Source of the DNA: a virus
Virus record (IMG/VR): IMGVR_UViG_3300005915_000093
Span: 1-26,937 of that record
DNA length: 26,937 nucleotides
Strand: one strand, 5' to 3'
Shown here: in pieces, positions 1 through 4,857 of the stretch
How the letters are laid out: each line of letters starts with the position of its first letter
Position numbering within the stretch: the stretch's first letter is position 1
Program-made: the position numbers and the translations under genes
The notes under the pieces: generated by a model
What the model was told of the DNA's origin: nothing
Databases searched by the model: none
What the model saw: only the letters and a program-made list of their open reading frames with translations

Positions 1-3
1 CTC

Positions 4-123
4 CTACCACTCTATACAAAAGTGGCGACTAACAAGACCACAACCGGGTCGGGGAACCCTTAATCTTGAAAGCCGCCACCACTTCATAAATGTACCCCCG
101 AAAATCGTTGTTATATCTCTCAT
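4..123 (-). CDS. Small 39-residue ORF after the leftward late-type promoter
   Basis: This open frame starts at an ATG (123-121) about 16 bases downstream of the leftward promoter at 139-169. A GAGAGGG ribosome-binding site precedes it by about seven bases. It encodes a basic, Trp- and Arg-rich peptide (FMKWWRLSRLRVPR in the middle) with no domain I recognise. A second in-frame ATG lies at 87. The stop TAG at 6-4 is followed on the minus strand by GGAG at the very edge, which could be the ribosome-binding site of a gene outside the window. It may be a genuine small first gene or a leader peptide. The evidence is position and ribosome-binding site only. Confidence 0.4.
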   Translation of the reverse strand: MRDITTIFGGTFMKWWRLSRLRVPRPGCGLVSRHFCIEW

Positions 124-138
124 TCCCAGCCCTCTCTT

Positions 139-169
139 AGTACAAGACAAAAAGCACCCCAAATGTTCC
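139..169 (-). promoter_or_regulatory. Leftward late-type promoter, GGAAC-N15-TGTCTTGTACT
   Basis: Read on the minus strand, GGAAC (169-165) is followed by 15 bases and then TGTCTTGTACT (149-139). The sequence and spacing match the four plus-strand sites at 2582, 6384, 22244 and 24573. GGAAC is the usual -35 element of ECF sigma factors. It would drive the small ORF at 4-123 and genes beyond the left edge. Confidence 0.75.
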
Positions 170-187
170 TAGTAGGAATCATTCCTA
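166..187. promoter_or_regulatory. Overlapping palindromes on the -35 of the leftward promoter
   Basis: TTCCTAGTAGGAA (166-178) and TAGGAATCATTCCTA (173-187) are perfect palindromes with single-base centres, and they overlap each other. They cover and lie just upstream of the GGAAC element at 165-169, where an operator would sit. As RNA they could form alternative hairpins, so a role in ending transcription from the 244-2071 operon is also possible. Confidence 0.45.
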
Positions 188-195
188 TTAAGGGA

Positions 196-235
196 TAAGG
201 GGCATCCCCAAGGAGAGCCTCAGAAACGCCCCTTA
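196..235 (-). terminator. Stem-loop after the leftward operon, possible terminator
   Basis: TAAGGGGC (196-203) pairs with GCCCCTTA (228-235) across a 24-base loop, immediately downstream of the minus-strand stop codon at 244. There is no T-run after the stem on the minus strand, so this is at best a weak or factor-dependent terminator. Confidence 0.35.
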
Positions 236-243
236 ACGGCATC

Positions 244-465
244 TTAGTGTGTAACCCTACATAGGGCTTCATCAAACACAGTGCTGAGTATCTTGGATAT
301 CTGGTAGACCTCTAGGCCGACATCTATCATTGCACCCAACATTAGACGGGCAATAAGCCCCCTGTCTATAACCTCACTATCAGGGTCCATATCACTAAGC
401 ATGTACTTTAACGCACCAGCATGTAGCTCTAGTATCCTTACAGTGTCTTCGCTTAACTCTTTCAT
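244..465 (-). CDS. Small protein of unknown function (73 aa)
   Basis: I do not recognise this protein. It is acidic at the N-terminus and largely helical by eye (SEDTVRILELHAGALKYML), with a Gly/Met-rich middle and no membrane segment or cysteine cluster. The ATG at 465 is chosen over the GTG three bases upstream because GGAGA lies seven bases before it. The start overlaps the end of the previous gene (stop TAG at 470-468), which suggests translational coupling. It is the last gene of the leftward operon that starts near 2071. Confidence 0.65.
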   Translation of the reverse strand: MKELSEDTVRILELHAGALKYMLSDMDPDSEVIDRGLIARLMLGAMIDVGLEVYQISKILSTVFDEALCRVTH

Positions 466-467
466 CA

Positions 468-623
468 CTATGTCTCCAAGGTGTCGGGAATGGTACTGTT
501 ATCAATTGCATACATCATAGCACAAAATCTCTCGAACTCAGCTTCTACCCCTAGCTGGTGGTAGTATTCCTCGTCGAGACCACTAGGTTCAGCGTAGCTC
601 TCGTCGTAATGGTCCTTACACAT
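468..623 (-). CDS. Small acidic protein (51 aa)
   Basis: This 51-residue frame begins ATG TGT AAG at 623 and ends TAG at 470-468. It is preceded by a good GAGGAGGG ribosome-binding site located inside the end of the previous gene, whose stop is at 616, so the two overlap by eight bases. The product is rich in Tyr, Glu and Asp (EEYYHQLGVEAEFERF). I recognise no family. It lies between two other small genes in the same direction and fills what would otherwise be a gap, which supports it as a real gene. Confidence 0.6.
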   Translation of the reverse strand: MCKDHYDESYAEPSGLDEEYYHQLGVEAEFERFCAMMYAIDNSTIPDTLET

Positions 624-849
624 AGTATCCCTCCTCGTCAAATATAGTCATAGCCTTGTTATAGTTCCTGATGTTCTCGCAACACAACATAGCCTTACCG
701 TCCTTGTCAAATCTAGCAACTATGTATCCTAACCCGTTCTCAGCCAGTACCAGAACATCCTCTCCTATGTTCATGGTAGCAATGAGGGTGGCTCCCCTCT
801 TGTTGATTAGCTCGCCTACCGCAAACTCTCCACTGTTTAGATTTTTCAT
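616..849 (-). CDS. Small protein of unknown function (77 aa)
   Basis: A perfect AGGAGGT ribosome-binding site lies five bases before the ATG at 849. The protein alternates short beta-like stretches (GEFAVGELI, GATLIATMNI, DVLVLAENG, GYIVARFD), which suggests a small beta-barrel or SH3-like fold, but this is only an impression. It has two adjacent cysteines (MLCCEN). No catalytic motif is visible. It follows the Rad52-like gene in the same leftward operon, so a link with recombination or replication is possible but unproved. Confidence 0.65.
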   Translation of the reverse strand: MKNLNSGEFAVGELINKRGATLIATMNIGEDVLVLAENGLGYIVARFDKDGKAMLCCENIRNYNKAMTIFDEEGYYV

Positions 850-893
850 TCTGACCTCCTATTAGTAGTATATGTACCCCGTCAAGGCCTGTC

Positions 894-1637
894 TTAACCC
901 CTGTTCTTGGCAACCTGCTTTTTGTAGTAAACCCGTACTAGGGCTATACCTTCAGCGAAGTCCTCATATGTCCAATCCTTAAGATGCTTGGCCATGAGGT
1001 CATTATCGACTAGGGCATGTACCTCTACATCTCCGGGGTTGATGCCGAAGGTCTGTGCAGTCGTGTCCAAACCCTTATTATAATTGGCTTTCATGTCCTC
1101 TAGGGACAGTCTAGGCTCCGTAGGCTCTGTAGGTGGGGCAACAGGTGTTTCTGCCTTAACGGGCTTCTCAGGTGCCTTCTCGTCGAACTTGGCCTTCATC
1201 TCGTTAACGTAGGGGCTACTGTCGAACTTCCCAAGGAAAACGTCAGCAGAAAGTCCCACATCAGACATACCCTTTGTAAGAGCATCTGTCATGGCTTTCT
1301 TGGGTGCTTCCTTATCGAAAAACTCCCCACTTCTGTTCTTGACAACAAATGGAGCCATTCCCCGTATTGGACCCCATGTAGACCACTCGCTGTCTTCCTT
1401 GATGCCAATGGTGATATCACATACTGCATAGGAGCCATATGTAGGTGCTTCTATGATGGAATGGTCACACACATACTTCCACCCCACACCCACGGGGCCA
1501 AATTCTTCAGTCATCCTCTGTCGTTGCCATTGGGCGCATATGGTGGTCAGGCTGAACCCACCCCCCATACTTACCTTCTTGGTGAACTTGGGGTCGGTTT
1601 CACAAAGATTATCCCAGTGTCTCATATTGTCGCTCAT
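894..1637 (-). CDS. Rad52/Sak-like single-strand DNA annealing protein (putative)
   Basis: Proteins of this type coat single-stranded DNA and anneal complementary strands during phage recombination. The call rests on a pattern I associate with phage Rad52-superfamily proteins: an N-terminal WDNLCETDPKFTKKV stretch, QRMTEEFGPVGVGWKY near residues 40-55, and KKAMTDALTKGMSDVGLSAD near 113-132 followed by VFLGKF. Residues about 145-190 are a Pro/Glu-rich linker, followed by a shorter C-terminal helical region. I chose ATG 1637 over the further upstream 1685 because it overlaps the previous stop as ATGA and has TAGGAG before it. The neighbouring PD-(D/E)XK-like gene fits a recombination pair of nuclease plus annealing protein. 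The exact family is uncertain. Confidence 0.6.
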   Translation of the reverse strand: MSDNMRHWDNLCETDPKFTKKVSMGGGFSLTTICAQWQRQRMTEEFGPVGVGWKYVCDHSIIEAPTYGSYAVCDITIGIKEDSEWSTWGPIRGMAPFVVKNRSGEFFDKEAPKKAMTDALTKGMSDVGLSADVFLGKFDSSPYVNEMKAKFDEKAPEKPVKAETPVAPPTEPTEPRLSLEDMKANYNKGLDTTAQTFGINPGDVEVHALVDNDLMAKHLKDWTYEDFAEGIALVRVYYKKQVAKNRG

Positions 1638-2071
1638 TCCTTTTCTCCTAACGGTTTGAATAGGTCTATCCCTATGTGTAAGCAAGGTTCTATATCTTGC
1701 TTGTCGCCCCTGAAGTTTTGAAGCTGCATCCTTACTGTGTCTTTCCTAACCATGCTCCTGTCTATTGTGACATAACCTGTACGGTCTGTCCACTCTACCA
1801 CCACAACAAATGGAACCCCTAGAAGTTCCCCATACTCTAAGCACTTCTTTACCTTAGCTAGGCTTATCATGTAGGTATCATAGGTGGTGGACTCACAAGT
1901 CCTGTTCTTCATCTCCACCAAGGAAACCGCCCTGTTTGCCCTGAAGCCAAAGTAGTCAGCCCCATACTTCATCCCTACCTTATATAGCTTGCAATAACAA
2001 GCTCCCTCTACCTTAGCCCTCAGACGCTCTTCATTTACAGCGTCACTCTTATCCTCGTAAATAGGTCTCAT
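1634..2071 (-). CDS. PD-(D/E)XK nuclease-like protein (putative, 145 aa)
   Basis: Counting from ATG 2071, the sequence shows D39 in YGADYFGF and E53-M-K55 in SLVEMKNR, which matches the D-x(n)-E-x-K core of PD-(D/E)XK nucleases. A following beta-strand (GVPFVVVVEW) also fits that fold. Such proteins cut or trim DNA, and many phages encode one next to an annealing protein, as here. The ATG at 2071 is preferred to the TTG at 2077 because GGGAG lies six bases before it. It is the first gene of the leftward operon and overlaps the annealing-protein gene by four bases. It could instead be a Holliday-junction resolvase-like or inactive family member. Confidence 0.6.
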   Translation of the reverse strand: MRPIYEDKSDAVNEERLRAKVEGACYCKLYKVGMKYGADYFGFRANRAVSLVEMKNRTCESTTYDTYMISLAKVKKCLEYGELLGVPFVVVVEWTDRTGYVTIDRSMVRKDTVRMQLQNFRGDKQDIEPCLHIGIDLFKPLGEKE

Positions 2072-2142
2072 TATCAACTCCCTCTAGTATATATACTTCA
2101 ATAGTAACCTCAACTGTAGCACCAAGTAACCCTTACCTCTAT

Positions 2143-2170
2143 AGTATATCCTCAAATTCTATCCTGTCAA
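2143..2170 (-). promoter_or_regulatory. Leftward sigma70-like promoter
   Basis: On the minus strand TTGACA (2170-2165) is a perfect -35 consensus, followed after 16 bases by TATACT (2148-2143), five of six matches to -10. It lies about 70 bases upstream of the ATG at 2071 and would drive the leftward operon with host RNA polymerase. This suggests early expression. Confidence 0.75.
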
Positions 2171-2220
2171 GTTTCGGTTGGCTCAACCCTCGGCTATTTT
2201 GCCTCCCGCAGGTCAGTGGG

Positions 2221-2421
2221 TTGCTATCGGGTGGGGTTCCTTTAACCCCCCGTTCACCCGTCCCACTTTGTCAAAGAACTTTGGCCTCTCAGCCATCTGC
2301 ACTATATAGAAGCAAGAACCTTGCCAAACTATACAAAGTGCCACAAACGACCATATACCGTACTATACCCAAAACAGGTACAGATAGTAGGGCTTGCAAA
2401 TTGCATGACGGTGTGGCATAA
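2221..2421 (+). pseudogene. Possible remnant of a helix-turn-helix protein
   Basis: The frame contains LAKLYKVPQTTIYRTI near residues 34-49. This matches a helix-turn-helix of the resolvase or Sigma-D type (LAK...V..TTIYR.I). There is no ATG, no ribosome-binding site before the TTG at 2221, and the upstream part reads as non-coding Pro/Ser-rich sequence. The frame's end also overlaps the rightward promoter at 2394-2422. A decayed regulator is one reading and chance is the other. Confidence 0.2.
2228..2260. other. GC-rich nested stem-loop
   Basis: An outer stem CGGGT (2228-2232) / ACCCG (2256-2260) encloses an inner stem GGGGTT (2233-2238) / AACCCC (2244-2249) with a five-base loop and a bulge on the 3' side. 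It has no T-run on either side. Its role is unknown: transcript insulation, a small RNA or a packaging or replication element are all open. Confidence 0.4.
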
Positions 2422-2422
2422 T
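2394..2422 (+). promoter_or_regulatory. Rightward sigma70-like promoter with extended -10
   Basis: TTGCAA (2394-2399, four of six matches) is followed after 17 bases by CATAAT (2417-2422, five of six), preceded by the TG of an extended -10 (2414-2415). The start point would be near 2430, inside the dyad repeats. It points to the gene at 2651, giving the rightward operon a host-type promoter in addition to the late one at 2582-2612. Confidence 0.5.
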
Positions 2423-2423
2423 G

Positions 2424-2489
2424 CAACAATACAAATGTTGTAAACAAAAGGGAGCCGTACAATATAGATGTTGTTTACAGTAGCAACAT
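2424..2489. promoter_or_regulatory. Cluster of dyad repeats, candidate operator
   Basis: CAACA/TGTTG half-sites recur: CAACA 2424-2428 with TGTTG 2436-2440, and ATGTTG 2468-2473 with CAACAT 2484-2489. A second inverted pair is TGTAAACAA (2439-2447) and TTGTTTACA (2471-2479). The cluster begins two bases after the -10 of the rightward promoter, where a bound repressor would block initiation. No repressor gene is visible in the window. Confidence 0.5.
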
Positions 2490-2542
2490 GGTCCCCCTAC
2501 ATAAGCCCCACTTAGTCCCCATTTATAAGGAGGTATTCTAGG

Positions 2543-2559
2543 TGTGCCAAAATGGCACA
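2543..2559. promoter_or_regulatory. Perfect palindrome upstream of the first late promoter
   Basis: TGTGCCA-AAA-TGGCACA is a 7-base inverted repeat with a 3-base centre, 22 bases upstream of the GGAAC element at 2582. It could be an activator or repressor site for that promoter, or an RNA hairpin in transcripts from 2394-2422. Confidence 0.4.
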
Positions 2560-2581
2560 GTTACCTAAGGCTCTTACCATG

Positions 2582-2612
2582 GGAACTTTTTACCCCCATT
2601 CTGTCTTGTATA
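2582..2612 (+). promoter_or_regulatory. Late ECF-type promoter 1, GGAAC-N15-TGTCTTGTATA
   Basis: GGAAC at 2582-2586 is followed by exactly 15 bases and TGTCTTGTATA at 2602-2612. The first G of an extended GGGAAC is at 2581. It lies 38 bases before the ATG at 2651 and would drive the operon holding the nuclease and terminase genes. Confidence 0.8.
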
Positions 2613-2650
2613 GGTAGGAAGGTAACAATATCACAACCAGATAGGATGTT

Positions 2651-2830
2651 ATGGCAAAATCGAGGAAAGCCAAGAATAGGTACCTACCCCAACAGATGGG
2701 TAAATTCATTGAGTTAAAGGACCGGCTTGACGTGGTACGGTTTAAGCGTATATTCCAAATAGAGAGGTTGAGAGAACAACAACGTAGGCAAAAGGAGATT
2801 GAAGATAATGAAAAAGCCCAACCTGAGTAA
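2651..2830 (+). CDS. Small basic coiled-coil-like protein (59 aa)
   Basis: This is the first gene after the rightward promoters. It starts ATG GCA AAA at 2651 with AGGA upstream and ends TAA at 2828-2830, giving 59 residues. The product is very rich in Lys, Arg, Gln and Glu, and residues about 17-55 are likely one long helix (RLREQQRRQKEIEDNEK). I recognise no family. A small basic helical protein at the head of a packaging operon could bind nucleic acid, but that is inference. Its end overlaps the start of the lipoprotein gene by 23 bases. Confidence 0.65.
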   Translation: MAKSRKAKNRYLPQQMGKFIELKDRLDVVRFKRIFQIERLREQQRRQKEIEDNEKAQPE

Positions 2831-3233
2831 GAAGTGTGTATTGTGCATAGTAGTTGTGATTATGTTGGCAGTAGCCCCACTACTATGTGGGTGTAGTAAT
2901 CCTACAGAGCCTATAGATATGTCCCAATATTATATAAGGTATACTGTTGAAACAGATGACAATGCTCTTGTAACTATATACAAGGATGGGGAACTATATG
3001 AATATAGTTTTGAAGATGGCTTAGGCACACTTGGCTTTAATCCAACAAGTACAGATACGGCTTATATAAGTGTGGTGTTTTGGAATGATTCACCTGATAG
3101 TCTTTGTTTTAGTGGCACTTCAGTTAAGGTTCAATTATGTCCCAAATATTTGGGTGGGCGGTTTTTGTTATTTTACGAAAATGATATGAGTCCACAAGGT
3201 AATATTGCGTTTTCTTGGAATGGAGAGTTTTAA
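2808..3233 (+). CDS. Predicted lipoprotein (141 aa)
   Basis: From ATG 2808 the protein has a lysine-rich start, a hydrophobic stretch (residues 10-27) and a lipobox L26-C27-G28-C29, so it should be lipidated at C29 and anchored in a membrane. The mature part is beta-rich and acidic (YIRYTVETDD, LVTIYKDGELYEYSFEDG). The ATG at 2808 is preferred to the TTG at 2799 because AAGGAG at 2792-2797 is too close to the latter. The gene looks more AT-rich than its neighbours, which fits recent acquisition. Phage lipoproteins in such positions often block superinfection; that role is inferred here, not shown. Confidence 0.75.
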   Translation: MKKPNLSKKCVLCIVVVIMLAVAPLLCGCSNPTEPIDMSQYYIRYTVETDDNALVTIYKDGELYEYSFEDGLGTLGFNPTSTDTAYISVVFWNDSPDSLCFSGTSVKVQLCPKYLGGRFLLFYENDMSPQGNIAFSWNGEF

Positions 3234-3676
3234 TGCCTAATCCAATTAATGAAGACCCTGTAATGGCGGCTAGGGGCGTTGCTGAATATAGGGCCATGCT
3301 TGGGGATGCTGAAGTTCAGGCTGCTTTGGAACTGAACCTTACTGGGTCCACGCCGGGGTCAACCCTGCCAGATACCTTAATAGTATTTAGAACTGAGGAT
3401 AATGACTACGCCCATGCTGATTACTATGGAACTGATATACCAACACTTGCAGATAGTATGTCAAGATTTGGTATTAGCTTAATACCTGACGGTAGGGATA
3501 TAGGAGTATATTCTATTGATATCCCCGGCAATATAACAGTAAGCCTATCCGCGCTTAAGGCTGAGTTTATCCGTATATCAAACATGATGAATGAGTCTTG
3601 TGACCCTTCCTTGGCTAAGGGGCTTGGTATGGGGATGGAAACGTGGATTAGTACCCTAGTAGGCACAGATGCTTAA
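3233..3676 (+). CDS. Chimeric protein: portal-gene fragment joined to an unknown domain (147 aa)
   Basis: Residues 6-45 (NEDPVMAARGVAEYRAML onward to LTGSTPGSTL) copy residues 35-71 of the portal protein encoded at 6972, then continue with portal PGSTL from 28 codons further on. The remaining 100 residues (IVFRTEDNDYAHADYYG to the end) match nothing I recognise. The natural start is ATG 3233, which overlaps the lipoprotein stop as TAATG and has GGAGAG seven bases upstream. The open frame is intact and flanked by tight overlaps with both neighbours, so it appears translated. The function is unknown; the portal-like part could let it interact with head proteins or simply supply a start. Confidence 0.7.
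   Translation: MPNPINEDPVMAARGVAEYRAMLGDAEVQAALELNLTGSTPGSTLPDTLIVFRTEDNDYAHADYYGTDIPTLADSMSRFGISLIPDGRDIGVYSIDIPGNITVSLSALKAEFIRISNMMNESCDPSLAKGLGMGMETWISTLVGTDA
3248..3366 (+). repeat. Duplicated portal-gene segment with internal deletion (derived copy)
   Basis: Bases 3248-3357 align without gaps to 7074-7183, with about 13 mismatches in 110 by eye, mostly silent or conservative. At CCGGG (3353-3357) the match jumps to 7263-7276, where CCGGGGTCAACCCT is identical for 14 bases. The skipped piece is 84 bases, in frame, and is bounded by CCGGG at both ends. Confidence 0.85.
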
Positions 3677-4079
3677 GTCTATTGAGGAACGCCTGTTTGT
3701 AGAACAAGCCCTTAACCTAGACACTTATGCTAAGTCTGAAGACGACCTTCAAGTAGGCTGTGCCAAACTACTGGATGGCTTGGGTCTATTATGGATGCAT
3801 GTACCCAATGAGGGTAGGCGGTCTGGAAGGTATGGCGCTGGCCTCAAACGCAAGGGTATGAAGAAGGGTGCCCCTGATATCCTCATATTTGAATGGGTAC
3901 AGCATAGGTTCGGCGTTGCTATTGAATTGAAATATGGTAGTAACAAAACCAGTAGTGAGCAGGATGAATGGCTACAGGCTCTTATAGATAGGGGCTGGTA
4001 CGCCGTGGTGTGTAGTAGTATGAAGGAAGTAGTCAACGTATTGCGACTTAATGGATTCTTACCTTTGGAGGCAAAGTAA
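3669..4079 (+). CDS. VRR-NUC domain nuclease
   Basis: The whole protein matches the VRR-NUC branch of PD-(D/E)XK nucleases: SEDDLQVGCAKLL near residues 23-35, HVPNEGRRS (44-52), the metal-binding GAPDILIFE with D70, and IELKYG with E86 and K88, then SSEQDEWLQALIDRGW. These enzymes cut structured or single-stranded DNA, and phages commonly place one near the terminase genes. Such nucleases are thought to help clean branched DNA before packaging, though this is family knowledge. The gene overlaps its upstream neighbour by eight bases and abuts the next gene as TAATG, so it belongs to the packaging operon. Confidence 0.9.
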   Translation: MLKSIEERLFVEQALNLDTYAKSEDDLQVGCAKLLDGLGLLWMHVPNEGRRSGRYGAGLKRKGMKKGAPDILIFEWVQHRFGVAIELKYGSNKTSSEQDEWLQALIDRGWYAVVCSSMKEVVNVLRLNGFLPLEAK

Positions 4080-4330
4080 TGTTGTCAGTAGAAACGGGTC
4101 ATGTAAAGGGCTGTAAGGCTCTGGAAGCTGTAAGGAACCACGAGGTACTGATGCCATATTCAAGCATGGCAGAGATAGAGTTTAAGACCTTCCCCGGAGA
4201 CGAATCTCGTAAGTGGATAGTATATCGTTGCCTAGATGTAGCGTGTGATGGCAAGCTGTATATATCTTCAAACGGGGCTAGGGATGCCGCTTATGAGCAT
4301 CTTCACGATAGGGAACACAATGGGGGGTAA
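4079..4330 (+). CDS. Small protein of unknown function (83 aa)
   Basis: The start ATG at 4079 overlaps the stop of the nuclease gene (TAATG), with TTGGAGG just before it. The protein has two cysteines (GCKAL, DVACDGK), a short beta-like stretch (KWIVYRCLDVACDGKLYISS) and a His/Glu-rich acidic end (YEHLHDREHNGG). I recognise no family. Sitting between a VRR-NUC nuclease and the small terminase, it may take part in packaging or DNA processing, but nothing in the sequence shows this directly. Confidence 0.7.
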   Translation: MLSVETGHVKGCKALEAVRNHEVLMPYSSMAEIEFKTFPGDESRKWIVYRCLDVACDGKLYISSNGARDAAYEHLHDREHNGG

Positions 4331-4332
4331 AG

Positions 4333-4797
4333 ATGTCAAAGGCTAGAAAGACACTATCTGCTAAGGCTAAGAAGCGTAGGATAGATGTAGCCCAGTTACT
4401 TCTAAGGGGTTACTCATACAGGGAAATGGCGGCTCTTTACGGGGTTAGCCATGTTACTATATGTAATGATGTTAAGGCTATACTAGAACTATGGGCCGAA
4501 GAGACTAAGCCTGAGGAACGGCATAATTGGAAACTAAAGGAGCTTAGAAAACTTGACAGTATGGAACGTGGTCTTGCTATTCCTTCAGAGAGTGGGGACG
4601 TACCATCTGTTGATAAGAGACTTAAGCTTATGGAGCGTAGGGCAAGGTTACTAGGATTGGATGCCCCCATCAAGTTAGCTATCAGTTCATTTGATATAGA
4701 TGAGGCCATTAAAGCAGAGCTGGAATTACTGGCGACTGGTGATACTAATATCGTTGAGGCTGACTTTGAACTCTTACCAGAAGGTGATGGCGAATGA
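4333..4797 (+). CDS. Terminase small subunit (putative)
   Basis: The small terminase recognises the packaging site and hands DNA to the large subunit. Residues 27-48 form a clear helix-turn-helix (YSYREMAALYGVSHVTICNDV). They are followed by a long helical region with KELRKLDSMERGL and DKRLKLMERRARLLGLDAP (about 74-112), typical of phage small terminases, and an acidic tail. It begins two bases after the previous stop, with a GGGGGG-rich ribosome-binding site, and lies directly before the large terminase. Length (154 aa) is usual. The helix-turn-helix could also let it regulate transcription. Confidence 0.8.
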   Translation: MSKARKTLSAKAKKRRIDVAQLLLRGYSYREMAALYGVSHVTICNDVKAILELWAEETKPEERHNWKLKELRKLDSMERGLAIPSESGDVPSVDKRLKLMERRARLLGLDAPIKLAISSFDIDEAIKAELELLATGDTNIVEADFELLPEGDGE

Positions 4798-4857
4798 ACT
4801 ACATCAAGCTAGAACAATTCTGCAATGTATTTAATGACTTCTTCTTAGGAGGACTAC

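Larger units (their letters stand above)
2072..2650. other. 579-base divergent intergenic control region
   Basis: No convincing gene lies here, and transcription diverges from it. In order it holds a leftward sigma70-like promoter (2143-2170), a small stem-loop GGTTG/CAACC (2176-2188), a GC-rich nested hairpin (2228-2260), a GCAAG/CTTGC hairpin (2312-2324), a helix-turn-helix-like remnant (2221-2421), a rightward sigma70-like promoter (2394-2422) with dyad repeats at its start point (2424-2489), a perfect palindrome (2543-2559) and a late ECF-type promoter (2582-2612). Confidence 0.7.

Noticed and set aside
1-60. GGGTTCCCCGACCC on the minus strand, looking slightly like a tRNA T-arm
   Set aside because: No matching acceptor, D or anticodon arms can be drawn around it.
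26-66. TGGTCTTGTTAG on the minus strand, similar to the downstream late-promoter box
   Set aside because: No GGAAC occurs 15 bases upstream, so the bipartite motif is incomplete.
2459-2486. Possible leftward promoter TTGCTA-N16-TATTGT
   Set aside because: Both boxes match only four of six positions, and it would transcribe against the rightward promoter; kept only as a possibility within the dyad cluster.
2544-2718. A GTG-started frame of about 57 codons after AAGGAGG
   Set aside because: It runs through late promoter 1 and overlaps the better gene at 2651, and its product shows no pattern.
2966-2990. TATACAAGGATGGGGAAC, resembling reversed late-promoter boxes
   Set aside because: The spacing and orientation of the two boxes do not fit, and it lies in the lipoprotein coding region.
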